42,673 nt of DNA from a virus, in the IMG/VR virus record IMGVR_UViG_3300023284_000229, positions 1 through 42,673 of that record. The stretch is one strand, 5' to 3'. The position numbers were made by a program, and so were the translations under genes. Positions within the stretch are counted from its first letter, which is position 1, and every line of letters starts with the position of its first letter. A model generated the notes under the pieces. It was given only the letters and a program-made list of their open reading frames with translations, was not told the origin of the DNA and made no database searches. This document shows, in pieces, positions 23,948 to 30,651 of this stretch.

Positions 23948-24184
23948 TTAGTACTCTTCGCCTTCTACCTTCCACTTTACATCCTTACAAGTTTTACCGA
24001 ACTTATCCACTTTGTTTTCTACCTCGTCAATCTCTATTTCAAAGTCGAAGTCACAGCCACTTATAGGACATTTTCCTGTTCCTTTCTTAGGTAATGGGAA
24101 GCCACATCCTTCTAGTGGTTCACCGTGATTAGGACATGAGGGCATGAATGTTGGAGTTTGTAAAGGGCTATTTGAATCTGTCAT
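23948..24184 (-). CDS. Zinc-ribbon protein, 78 aa
   Basis: Start taken at MTDSNSPLQTPTFMPSCPNH, next to the previous stop. CPNHGEPLEGCGFPLPKKGTG is followed by KCPISGCDFDFE, giving C-x2-H/C and C-x4-C pairs that suggest a zinc ribbon, then an acidic tail. Small acidic zinc proteins next to an AAA+ gene may be partners, but that is only context. Confidence 0.65.
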   Translation of the reverse strand: MTDSNSPLQTPTFMPSCPNHGEPLEGCGFPLPKKGTGKCPISGCDFDFEIEIDEVENKVDKFGKTCKDVKWKVEGEEY

Positions 24185-24185
24185 A

Positions 24186-24632
24186 TTAATCTTTTTTATG
24201 ATCAGCTTCATGAATAATCACTTCAGCAGCAAATTCCAATGCTTTTTCTTTGTCATCAAATCCACCTGCTGCAAAATACGCACCTTCTCCCCTTTTTTTG
24301 TCTTCAAACTTACCCATGATAACGAATTCATCACCAGCGATCTTACGAATTTGCAGTATCTTTTTTTCACTCATCTTTCCATCATCTTCACTTTCATCAT
24401 CATCCTCTTCTCCTAATTGATCTTCCGCAATTTTTGTAGCAATCTTTAATACGTGTGGCAAATTATAATCATCAATGTCATGAACTCCAATGAATGATTT
24501 GTGTCCCTCACATGGATTTTCTCCACAAGGTATTGATTCTTCACTCCCTAGGATAACGAAAGACTCGAGATCTAGTAATTCCTTTATAACTTTTGCATCC
24601 TTCTTTTTCATCTTGTTGATTTTTTTAATCAT
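24186..24632 (-). CDS. Acidic alpha/beta protein downstream of the AAA+ ATPase, 148 aa
   Basis: Start at the ATG immediately after the ATPase stop (MIKKINKMKKKDAKV). A basic start is followed by an acidic middle (EDQLGEEDDDESEDDGKM) and a C-terminal domain EFVIMGKFEDKKRGEGAY. No membrane segment. Tight linkage to the ATPase suggests a partner or substrate. No family recognised. Confidence 0.6.
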   Translation of the reverse strand: MIKKINKMKKKDAKVIKELLDLESFVILGSEESIPCGENPCEGHKSFIGVHDIDDYNLPHVLKIATKIAEDQLGEEDDDESEDDGKMSEKKILQIRKIAGDEFVIMGKFEDKKRGEGAYFAAGGFDDKEKALEFAAEVIIHEADHKKD

Positions 24633-24633
24633 A

Positions 24634-26133
24634 TTATTTATTTTTATCACCTTTTTTGGTGCTTGTTGTTAAAAATCTCTTAATTGTTTTTGTTTTGATC
24701 TTACCTGCTCCTGTTCCCACTTCTGGACCTTGTATAGCCATTTGACCACGTTTTGAACCCATAAGATTTCGTGAAGATGCTATTCGTTTAATAGCTTGTT
24801 CAAAGTGTTTCAGTGATACTTCATCTTCTCCATCTGCTGCTGCTAAACGTGCTGACTGTAGAATAACATTCTTGATTAGACCACCAGTCAACTCCTGTTT
24901 AGATAGCTTCTCTACATTCACATCTTTACCAAGAGGCATTTTCTTAGGGAGAAGTACATCCCATATATCTCTCCTTTGTTGTTCGTTAGGGGCAGGAAAC
25001 TCTACGATAAGAGAAATCCTACGCTCCAATGCCTCATCCATGTGTTCTATACGGTTGGTTGCTAGAATAACTACACCTTCACACTTTTCAATTTCTGTAA
25101 GTAGTGTATTAACTTCTGAAGCAAGTACCATTCCTAGTTGAGCTCTGTTGAAGATGAGTGAATCACACTCGTCTATAAACAAAACCTTCTTTTGTTGTTC
25201 TGCTTCCTTGAAAGCATTTTGAATACTACGGTTAGCTCCTCCTGGTTCCGATGATTGAATTTCTGCTGCACCGATAACAAGTAGTTCCATACCTAGAGAC
25301 TTAGCAATTCTTTGAGCTCCCCATGTTTTACCTGTTCCTGGTCCACCGTGAAACATGAACGTCATACCTCGACCATATTCAATCACTTCACCAAGACCCC
25401 ATTTCTCGAATATCTTATCTTGATGTTGGTGCTGACTCATTACAGCAACGATTTCTCTTTTTACTTCTGGTTCTATAACTAGCTTATCTAGTTGTGCGGT
25501 ATCAAGTTTTATTTTCTTGAATATACCTCCTTTCTTTGGTGCATCTTTAAGTAATTTTAATACCCAACCATCATCAAGATCATAGACGTTTGATCGACCA
25601 TTTTCCCAAGTTACCCTGTATTCGTCATAACCATCATAATCAGTAATAATTCCTGATATATATTGACCATCTTTACCCCAAATAGGATTTGATTCTTCCC
25701 ATTCATCGGAGTTTGGGTTTTTTATTAGGACAACCTTCCTTCCTTTTCTAAGTTTTCCTCCCACTAACTCCAATTCTTCTTCCGCAAATCCCAATCTCAT
25801 CTCTTTTCCATCTTTTGAAATCCATGAAAGTATATAATATTCATTGTGTATATCTACAACTTTAGCAAAATTTTTTTCATAGTCTTCACCAAGACGAGTA
25901 GATCCATGCTTTATCATATTTCTGGGTATACCGTCATGATCTGAAGCATATGTGGGGATGGACTCACCCCCCTTGATGAATTTAACTTTATCTCCCTTTT
26001 TAAATTTATTCATTTTATTATTGTTATTGTTATTAATTGTTCCTAATGATCCTCCTGCTCCAACTGAGTCTCTCAATGAGAGTATAGCAGCAGTCATCAT
26101 CGCATCATCAAGGGGTTTTCTAATATTACTCAT
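24634..26133 (-). CDS. AAA+ ATPase with two N-terminal SH3/KOW-like domains
   Basis: 499 aa from MSNIRKPLDDAMM, whose ATG overlaps the stop of the acidic gene (ATGAGTAA). Residues 43-125 and 127-195 look like two small beta barrels (NKFKKGDKVKFI; KLRKGRKVVLIKN, then YRVTWENGRSNVYDLDDG). The AAA+ core has Walker A at about 263-270 (GGPGTGKT), Walker B at 317-324 (VLFIDECD), sensor-1 Asn in ILATNR near 360 and arginines at 371-372 (LERRIS). It belongs to the classic Vps4/FtsH/CDC48 clade by motif, without a protease domain. A polyAsn tract (NNNNNN) links the N-terminus. Likely a remodelling ATPase; the substrate is unknown. Confidence 0.88.
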   Translation of the reverse strand: MSNIRKPLDDAMMTAAILSLRDSVGAGGSLGTINNNNNNKMNKFKKGDKVKFIKGGESIPTYASDHDGIPRNMIKHGSTRLGEDYEKNFAKVVDIHNEYYILSWISKDGKEMRLGFAEEELELVGGKLRKGRKVVLIKNPNSDEWEESNPIWGKDGQYISGIITDYDGYDEYRVTWENGRSNVYDLDDGWVLKLLKDAPKKGGIFKKIKLDTAQLDKLVIEPEVKREIVAVMSQHQHQDKIFEKWGLGEVIEYGRGMTFMFHGGPGTGKTWGAQRIAKSLGMELLVIGAAEIQSSEPGGANRSIQNAFKEAEQQKKVLFIDECDSLIFNRAQLGMVLASEVNTLLTEIEKCEGVVILATNRIEHMDEALERRISLIVEFPAPNEQQRRDIWDVLLPKKMPLGKDVNVEKLSKQELTGGLIKNVILQSARLAAADGEDEVSLKHFEQAIKRIASSRNLMGSKRGQMAIQGPEVGTGAGKIKTKTIKRFLTTSTKKGDKNK

Positions 26134-26350
26134 CGTCGTCTTCCTCGTCCTCGTCATCATCCTCACTCTCTTCGTTGAGAAGGTGAATAGTTATTCCGAC
26201 AGAAACGTCCACCATAGATGTAGAATCATCATCTTGTTTCTCATCAAATTCTGCTGCTGCTTTCATTAACTTCATTCCTTCAAGAAAAGCTTTTAATGAA
26301 TCTTCAGAATATTCAACTCCTTCATTTTTAAATTCACTGAGGATTGTCAC
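26126..26350 (-). CDS. Acidic small protein, 74 aa (GTG start)
   Basis: The frame is open farther upstream, but that part overlaps the HNH remnant. The GTG at 26350 gives a sensible start (MTILSEFKNEGVEYSEDSL). A later ATG at 26275 is also possible. The protein is helical, then ends in a strong acidic tail (EESEDDDEDEEDDDE). It overlaps the ATPase start by eight bases, so the two are translationally coupled. An adaptor or substrate tag for the ATPase is possible but unproven. Confidence 0.55.
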   Translation of the reverse strand: MTILSEFKNEGVEYSEDSLKAFLEGMKLMKAAAEFDEKQDDDSTSMVDVSVGITIHLLNEESEDDDEDEEDDDE

Positions 26351-26546
26351 ATTTGTGACATACAAACATTCCCCTTGGAATATCAGTGAAGTGTAAATAA
26401 TAGGAAACTCGGTGGGCATTAACATACTTTCCATCTATGTTCATGTTTCCATACCCTTCATTATTCCTAGCACCAGTCCACTCCCAACATTCTTTATCTG
26501 TTTTTTTGTCGACCTTTTTCCAAAATCGTTCTTCCATTGTCGCCAT
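26334..26546 (-). pseudogene. Truncated HNH endonuclease remnant
   Basis: 70 aa, resembling the N-terminal two thirds of a common phage HNH protein: FWKKVDKKTDKECWEWTGA, then NAHRVSYYLHFTDIP and VCHKCDNPQ, where it stops. In intact relatives CDNPxC is followed by VNPxHL, which supplies the last catalytic His. Here a TGA replaces the Cys codon position and the reading frame passes into the acidic gene. It is therefore probably inactive and left over from a homing-endonuclease insertion upstream of the acidic gene. Confidence 0.75.
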
Positions 26547-26555
26547 AACAAATTT

Positions 26556-27365
26556 TTATTTAGCGTAATCTAATCTTATAAATGGTATTGCTCCACCAGG
26601 AATCATCTGTTGTGGTAAATTTCCCGACCATTTCTTAGCGTATTCCATTTCAACCTCAAGTCTCTTCAATTCTAGGAATGCTGTACCCTGTCGTAGAGCT
26701 TGTCCCTGAAGACGTGTCTGCTCTGCTTGAGCTTTGTACTTCTCGATCTCTTGCTGTTGCTCGAACTGAACCCTTGCAAGATCATTCTCTGCCTTGAGTG
26801 CGTTCTGTTCTGCGGTTACTTTCTGCTCAATAGCTGAATCAAATGCCGTTGAGAACTTGAAATCTGTGAGAGACAAGTTTGTTACGACGATATTATTGTT
26901 ACTTAAACGTGTTTTAAGAGCATCTAGTATATCAGTCTTAACTTGCTCACGCTTAGTAATAAGCTCTTCTGCTGTATACTTTGCTGTTGCTGCCTTTACT
27001 TCATCCTGAATAGCTGGGTCTATAACAATCCGTTGGTAATCTGTCTGAAACTCTGTGTATATCTCACCTACTTTCATAGGGTTGATATTAAAGTTTAGAG
27101 CGATTGTTGTTGATACAATCTGAAGGTCTTTCGATGAAGCCTGTGCAGCTACTTCGATTTTCTGTGTTCGTACACTGAATTTTACAAGGTCTTCAATGAA
27201 TGGATTCTTGTAGTGGAGTCCTTCTCCTAGTACTCTATCTACTGCTCCTAATCTTAGGACTACCTTCTTATCTCCTGAATCAATTATTGTAAAAGGTTTA
27301 AGAATCAGTGCCAACGCTATCATCACTACTATCCCTGTCAGTGTTATTATTTGTTTTGTTGTCAT
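26556..27365 (-). CDS. SPFH/prohibitin-like membrane protein
   Basis: 269 aa. One N-terminal membrane segment (residues 6-25, IITLTGIVVMIALALIL) is followed by a prohibitin-type SPFH domain (GDKKVVLRLGAVDRVLGEGL; LHYKNPFIEDLVKFSVRTQ; VSTTIALNFNINP; ATAKYTAEELITKREQV) and a coiled-coil end (EIEKYKAQAEQTRLQGQAL). Family members (prohibitin, HflK/HflC, stomatin) form ring or cage scaffolds in membranes and, in the HflKC case, wrap and control the AAA+ protease FtsH. Here an AAA+ ATPase gene lies 0.4 kb downstream. Very unusual cargo for a phage. Confidence 0.9.
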   Translation of the reverse strand: MTTKQIITLTGIVVMIALALILKPFTIIDSGDKKVVLRLGAVDRVLGEGLHYKNPFIEDLVKFSVRTQKIEVAAQASSKDLQIVSTTIALNFNINPMKVGEIYTEFQTDYQRIVIDPAIQDEVKAATAKYTAEELITKREQVKTDILDALKTRLSNNNIVVTNLSLTDFKFSTAFDSAIEQKVTAEQNALKAENDLARVQFEQQQEIEKYKAQAEQTRLQGQALRQGTAFLELKRLEVEMEYAKKWSGNLPQQMIPGGAIPFIRLDYAK

Positions 27366-27441
27366 AAAAGTTATATGTAATTATTTTAATAAATATTGTT
27401 AATAAAACTAGGACTACTACGAAATATATAAGGGTAATCAT
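27298..27441 (-). CDS. Small membrane protein overlapping the SPFH gene, 47 aa
   Basis: ATG at 27441, stop at 27298 inside the SPFH gene (68-nt overlap). The N-terminus is a hydrophobic segment (MITLIYFVVVLVLLTIFIKI); the C-terminus is polar and acidic (NTDRDSSDDSVGTDS). The overlap is longer than usual here, so it could be a chance frame. However, a membrane partner next to an SPFH protein is plausible. Confidence 0.4.
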   Translation of the reverse strand: MITLIYFVVVLVLLTIFIKIITYNFYDNKTNNNTDRDSSDDSVGTDS

Positions 27442-27461
27442 GTGTTTATCTTGTTAATCGT

Positions 27462-27785
27462 CTAAAATGGAATCTCTTCTGGTTTCATTTCTTCTGTCTC
27501 GACCTGCATTGGATCAATATCTTCAAATTGCATAGCATCTCCTAAGAATGTTGTTTTAGTCTTAGCTTCTCGTTCTTCCTTTGTAGCTGTATCACATACA
27601 AAGTGAGTTTTTACCATTCTCCATGTATCTCCTGTCTTGATTACTTTCTTTTCTTTTAGAGGTACTATATCCATTTTATATTCCTTCACAGTAACTATTT
27701 CACCTTGAGAGTTTTCGTATGTTCTCGTGTTTATTCTGCTTTTGTCTATTTTTGCTAGATCTATTGTGATGCTTAATTTTTTCAT
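27462..27785 (-). CDS. SSB-like protein with acidic EEIPF tail
   Basis: 107 aa. Beta-rich body (KLSITIDLAKIDKSRI, VTVKEYKMDIVPLKEKK, WRMVKTHFVCDTATKEE) and an acidic tail ending MKPEEIPF, which resembles the DDIPF tip that bacterial SSB uses to recruit partners. It lies five bases after the ERF-family annealing gene, the usual pairing in phage recombination cassettes. A true OB fold cannot be proven by eye. Confidence 0.6.
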   Translation of the reverse strand: MKKLSITIDLAKIDKSRINTRTYENSQGEIVTVKEYKMDIVPLKEKKVIKTGDTWRMVKTHFVCDTATKEEREAKTKTTFLGDAMQFEDIDPMQVETEEMKPEEIPF

Positions 27786-27790
27786 GTTTT

Positions 27791-28216
27791 TTAGAATCCT
27801 AAATCTGGGTCTATTTCTGATAATGGTAATGGTTTTGCTAATGGTGCTTTCTTAGGTACTGTACTTTGTGCATCGTCATCACTTTCGGTCATGAGATTAA
27901 AAAGCTGTACAAGATTATATCTTCTGAAGTAGGTAATAGCTGAACCTAGTTTTTGTGGGTCAAGATTTTCTGGTAAAGGTATAGCACTGTACCTATTTTC
28001 TCCTGTTTCAACATCGAATATCTCTGTCATTACTTCCTTGTTAAGAGTTCTATGTACAACAAGTAGCTGTCTTTTCTCTAATTCTGGTAGTAGTTTATCC
28101 CACAGTTCATCTAGTGGTACATATTTATAGTTATACCCTTGTGCTGTCTTGGTAAACTTTAAGTGTAGAGATTGTATCTCAAACAGTTTTTTTGTTAGTT
28201 TTTCATTATCTGTCAT
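27791..28216 (-). CDS. erf: ERF-family single-strand annealing protein
   Basis: 141 aa, shorter than many ERF proteins (about 200). The N-terminal KLFEIQSLHLKFTKTAQGYN and YKYVPLDELWDKLLPEL match the ERF layout, and GSAITYFRRYNLVQLFNL at residues 91-108 is the family signature ('GSAiTYaRRYaL..llgl'). The tail is polar. It promotes annealing of single-stranded DNA during phage recombination or genome circularisation. Confidence 0.85.
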   Translation of the reverse strand: MTDNEKLTKKLFEIQSLHLKFTKTAQGYNYKYVPLDELWDKLLPELEKRQLLVVHRTLNKEVMTEIFDVETGENRYSAIPLPENLDPQKLGSAITYFRRYNLVQLFNLMTESDDDAQSTVPKKAPLAKPLPLSEIDPDLGF

Positions 28217-28227
28217 ATTTATATTAA

Positions 28228-28404
28228 TTAACTATTAAAAGGTGGTTCTCCACACACTTCTTGCATATAGGGCATGTTGTCTGATGTGATACCCCATTCC
28301 TTGTCTAACTTTTCTAGTGCGTAGATGTTTCCTGTCTTAGCTTTTACTTTTAATGCGTTGATTATCTTCTCTTTCTTCCTTTTCTGTTCTAATGAGATTT
28401 TCAT
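28228..28404 (-). CDS. Small helical protein, 58 aa
   Basis: ATG at 28404, TAA at 28228. Basic N-terminal helix (MKISLEQKRKKEKIINALK), GNIYALEKLDKEWG and a polar end (CGEPPFNS). Short proteins of this look often accompany ERF or SSB genes. Function unknown. Confidence 0.55.
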   Translation of the reverse strand: MKISLEQKRKKEKIINALKVKAKTGNIYALEKLDKEWGITSDNMPYMQEVCGEPPFNS

Positions 28405-28405
28405 G

Positions 28406-28567
28406 TTATTTTTTTAGATTCTTTAATTCTAAGCTTAATATAAGTGACCATGCAATTGAAGTAAGAAATCCAAGTAAGAACATGGAATTTATACCGAAGT
28501 ATCTTATCATCAGAATTACGCCGTGCGATATAAAAAGTGCTGCTATTATTATCCAAAAATATTTCAT
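28406..28567 (-). CDS. Two-pass small membrane protein, 53 aa
   Basis: ATG at 28567, TAA at 28406. Two hydrophobic segments (YFWIIIAALFISHGVILM and FLLGFLTSIAWSLILSL) separated by a short basic loop, then a basic end. No family recognised. Confidence 0.55.
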   Translation of the reverse strand: MKYFWIIIAALFISHGVILMIRYFGINSMFLLGFLTSIAWSLILSLELKNLKK

Positions 28568-28568
28568 A

Positions 28569-28727
28569 TTATTCTAACTCCTTTACTATTAAATCGTGTA
28601 GTTCATGTAGCTTAGTGAGGCAGTCATCTACTTCTATTTTTGCATCTGTTTCAGCTACTTTTGCGTCTTTATAATTTTGCAAAGCATCTTCCCAATCTTC
28701 TTTTAAACTTTTTTTATATTCATCCAT
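28569..28727 (-). CDS. Small acidic coiled-coil protein, 52 aa
   Basis: ATG at 28727 overlaps the stop of the 276-aa gene by eight bases, stop at 28569. Heptad-like helix throughout (KKSLKEDWEDALQNYKDAK; LTKLHELHDLIVKELE). Function unknown; the coupled start supports it. Confidence 0.55.
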   Translation of the reverse strand: MDEYKKSLKEDWEDALQNYKDAKVAETDAKIEVDDCLTKLHELHDLIVKELE

Positions 28728-29550
28728 GATTTACCCAGCGTCCTACTGGTTCAGTTATACCTGCTAATTCTCGTGCTCTTGTGAACGAACCAAAGCGTCT
28801 TCTATATATATTACTATCTGGTACAAGACCTCTACGACAATCTGTTTCTGTCGGTGGTTTTCCGTTCTCTCGATAAAAGATATCAAGATATTCTAGTAAT
28901 TCCTCATCGCTATATCTCCCTCCCCCTTTTCTTTCTTGTACAACTGGTTTTAATCCAGCCATTTTTACCGCCTTAGTCCAAGATCCAAATGTTGCATAAA
29001 TTATATGCATATATCTCTGTGACTCATAGTGATCTATAAAGTCTCTTTTAGTTGGTGTTTTTCCTAACACCTCGTGTACATCTCTGATTTTCTGTAGTAA
29101 CTGATCTGGACATGTGCCACGCTTATTTTTCGTTTCAAGTGTTATGCGAGGCTGTGTTCTTATTTCACGTTTCTTTTTTATCCATTCTCTATATTTTTCT
29201 TGTGCCTTTCTTTGCCATTCTTGTTTTTCCTCATCAGACATAGATGCAAGCCATTTTAGAGTGAGTTCTTTTCTTCTTTGTCTCTCGTCTTCCGAGATAA
29301 GTGCTGTTTCTCTAGCTAATTCAAACTTGTCTTTATACTGTTTTGAGTTTAATTTATGCTTCTGAAAAACATGTGCTTGTACACTTTTAAACAATTCTCC
29401 ACAGACATGACATTGAACTTTCTTTTTATCTACTGTACCTAAGAGAACTCCGTAATAACCAAATCCATCACCTTTTTTAATTTCTTTCAATGGCTCTTTA
29501 TAGTTATAGAAAGTAAGATATTCATCTTTGTATTTAATCAATTTATTCAT
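28720..29550 (-). CDS. Zinc-finger/homing-endonuclease-associated-repeat DNA-binding protein
   Basis: 276 aa. At about residues 46-66, CHVCGELFKSVQAHVFQKH resembles the MucR/Ros single zinc finger. A basic helix follows (EKYREWIKKKREIRT). The C-terminal half has two repeats of the homing-endonuclease-associated type (LGKTPTKRDFIDHY ... FGSWTKAVKMAGLKP; NGKPPTETDCRRG ... FGSFTRARELAGI). No nuclease catalytic motif is visible, so it is probably a sequence-specific DNA-binding protein, perhaps a regulator derived from a homing enzyme. Confidence 0.75.
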   Translation of the reverse strand: MNKLIKYKDEYLTFYNYKEPLKEIKKGDGFGYYGVLLGTVDKKKVQCHVCGELFKSVQAHVFQKHKLNSKQYKDKFELARETALISEDERQRRKELTLKWLASMSDEEKQEWQRKAQEKYREWIKKKREIRTQPRITLETKNKRGTCPDQLLQKIRDVHEVLGKTPTKRDFIDHYESQRYMHIIYATFGSWTKAVKMAGLKPVVQERKGGGRYSDEELLEYLDIFYRENGKPPTETDCRRGLVPDSNIYRRRFGSFTRARELAGITEPVGRWVNHG

Positions 29551-29554
29551 TAAT

Positions 29555-29713
29555 TTATGAGTTACTTTCTTCTATTGCTTGATCTACTTCTAGGTCTTCG
29601 TTTGAGGTTGTGTCGAAGTTTAGTTCTTTTTCGTTTGATTCGTTCTCTATAAACATTTCTTTATTAGATTTGTGGTTATACCACCTTTGCCATTGTTCTT
29701 TTGTTGGATTCAT
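29555..29713 (-). CDS. Small acidic protein, 52 aa
   Basis: ATG at 29713, TAA at 29555. Starts MNPTKEQWQRWYNHKSNKE and ends with a Glu/Asp/Asn-rich stretch (SNEDLEVDQAIEESNS). Unknown function. Confidence 0.55.
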   Translation of the reverse strand: MNPTKEQWQRWYNHKSNKEMFIENESNEKELNFDTTSNEDLEVDQAIEESNS

Positions 29714-29715
29714 AA

Positions 29716-30009
29716 TTATTTACAACTATTATATGTGCACCAAGCACGCCAATAATCTTTAGTATCTTTCTGATAGAACTGTGGAGGATAGAGTCCATTT
29801 GTTTCTTCTAATGCGACCTTTGTTACTAGATTAGGACAAGTGTCCCAGCTACATCCACCATTTGCAATCATTGTGTTGTAGAGGTGTGCTTCTCTTGTGT
29901 ACGTCTCTGTGGAGGGGATATTGAATAGTATTACAGCTATTGTTAGTAAGACTATTAGACCTGCGTAGCTTAGTGCTTTGGATAGTTTTCTGTCTGTTGA
30001 TAGACTCAT
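29716..30009 (-). CDS. Membrane-anchored secreted-type protein, 97 aa, behind a long structured leader
   Basis: The frame is open farther upstream, but that part lies in strongly structured RNA. The ATG at 30009 (MSLSTDRKLSKALSYAGL) follows GGGGGAG about 12 bases upstream. One hydrophobic segment (LIVLLTIAVILFNIP) is followed by an exposed domain with four cysteines (GGCSWDTCPN; WCTYNSCK) that could form disulfides. The leader of about 420 nt has its own promoter (30436-30464), and the Shine-Dalgarno sequence is paired in the element 30019-30095. A candidate envelope or exclusion factor. Confidence 0.65.
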   Translation of the reverse strand: MSLSTDRKLSKALSYAGLIVLLTIAVILFNIPSTETYTREAHLYNTMIANGGCSWDTCPNLVTKVALEETNGLYPPQFYQKDTKDYWRAWCTYNSCK

Positions 30010-30018
30010 ATAGTTTTT

Positions 30019-30095
30019 ACTCTCCCCCAACCTCCGCATTATAAGTAGAGGTTCGGAGGTGTTAAGTGTCCCCGACTCGAAAGTCAGGGGAGAGT
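30019..30095 (-). ncRNA. Leader element A: masks the ribosome site of the membrane-protein gene
   Basis: Minus-strand ACTCTCCCC (30095-30087) can pair with GGGGAGAGT (30027-30019), which contains the Shine-Dalgarno sequence. The same CCCC can instead pair with local GGGG in a hairpin capped by TTTCGA (30070-30090). A further helix CGGAGGT-type arm (30030-30036/30054-30060, 7 bp) lies between. Two mutually exclusive folds are the layout of a translational switch. Confidence 0.6.
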
Positions 30096-30118
30096 ATATA
30101 ATGCTTATAAATGTTCTT

Positions 30119-30206
30119 GATGATTCTCTGGGTGGTAAGAACGAAGAGCTGACTAACATCGTACGCTGTGCAGACTTACAACACTCTTACCACTCAAAGA
30201 ACCATC
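30119..30206 (-). ncRNA. Leader element B: long interrupted hairpin
   Basis: Arms 30119-30140 and 30185-30206 form 9 bp (TCTTACCAC), an internal loop, 4 bp, and then 4 bp more across one position that is A.C on the plus strand and G.U on the minus strand. The 44-nt apical part is less clear. Part of the same leader as elements A and C. Confidence 0.6.
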
Positions 30207-30287
30207 GTATCCATCCTTTTAAGGAGAGAATAATTACTATATATATGTAGTACTAATTTTCTCTCCCTTTGAATGGTTTCGTTATAG

Positions 30288-30383
30288 TTCGACACTGTAC
30301 CCTCAGCCGAAGCTGAGGTGCGGTCCGCCCTGCTCGTTTTAGGAGAGGTTCCTCAATCCTTAGATCGAGGGTTCAGTGTCGAA
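30288..30383 (-). ncRNA. Leader element C: multibranch fold with UUCG tetraloop
   Basis: A 10-bp closing helix (TTCGACACTG/CAGTGTCGAA) encloses two hairpins. CCTCAGC-TTCG-GCTGAGG on the minus strand has the classic C(UUCG)G tetraloop. CCTCGATC-TAAG-GATTGAGG has 8 bp with one G.U that would be A.C on the plus strand. Both details indicate a minus-strand RNA. It lies about 45 nt downstream of the promoter at 30436. Confidence 0.7.
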
Positions 30384-30435
30384 GGTTTATAACTGACTTA
30401 TAGAAGAATACGTGATTACTTCTTAAGCTTCTTTA

Positions 30436-30464
30436 AGTATAAACTAACTGCTATACTAAGTCAA
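30436..30464 (-). promoter_or_regulatory. Sigma70-like promoter for the structured leader
   Basis: Minus strand TTGACT (30464-30459), 17-nt spacer, TATACT (30441-30436). Predicted start near 30429. The -35 region overlaps the end of the HTH gene and shares AGTTGACTTA with the HTH gene's own promoter, a possible operator. Confidence 0.75.
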
Positions 30465-30617
30465 CTTATTATCTATCTTTTCTGGGGATAACTGCTTTAA
30501 ACGTTTATATATAGCGTTACCAGTAACATTGAATAACTTACCTATACGCCTAAAACTAAGCCCTGTGTCCCGTAACTTCTTAATCTTTTTGAGGTCTGAT
30601 TTGCTTAACTTAGTCAT
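30456..30617 (-). CDS. Small helix-turn-helix regulator, 53 aa, probably leaderless
   Basis: MTKLSKSDLKKIKKLRDTGL is followed by SFRRIGKLFNVTGNAIYKRL, a resolvase-like helix-turn-helix (residues 14-41). Its ATG lies seven bases after a -10 box (30624-30629), so the mRNA should start at or next to the AUG. The -35 segment AGTTGACTTA is repeated in the next promoter at the end of this gene, which suggests it controls both. Confidence 0.7.
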   Translation of the reverse strand: MTKLSKSDLKKIKKLRDTGLSFRRIGKLFNVTGNAIYKRLKQLSPEKIDNKLT

Positions 30618-30623
30618 TACTAT

Positions 30624-30651
30624 AGTATACTCTTCTTTTGTATTAAGTCAA
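30624..30651 (-). promoter_or_regulatory. Sigma70-like promoter of the HTH gene
   Basis: Minus strand TTGACT (30651-30646), 16-nt spacer, TATACT (30629-30624). It starts exactly at the end of the methyltransferase gene and leaves essentially no 5' leader before the ATG at 30617. Confidence 0.75.

Noticed and set aside
27325-27350. Another AGGGATAG copy in the SPFH gene start region
   Set aside because: It has the loop sequence but no flanking complementary arms and lies within codons 12-16 rather than before a start codon.
29716-30159. Longer 147-codon version of the membrane-protein gene
   Set aside because: The extra 50 codons are encoded by the structured leader, and the internal ATG at 30009 has a ribosome site and a typical N-terminus for a membrane protein.
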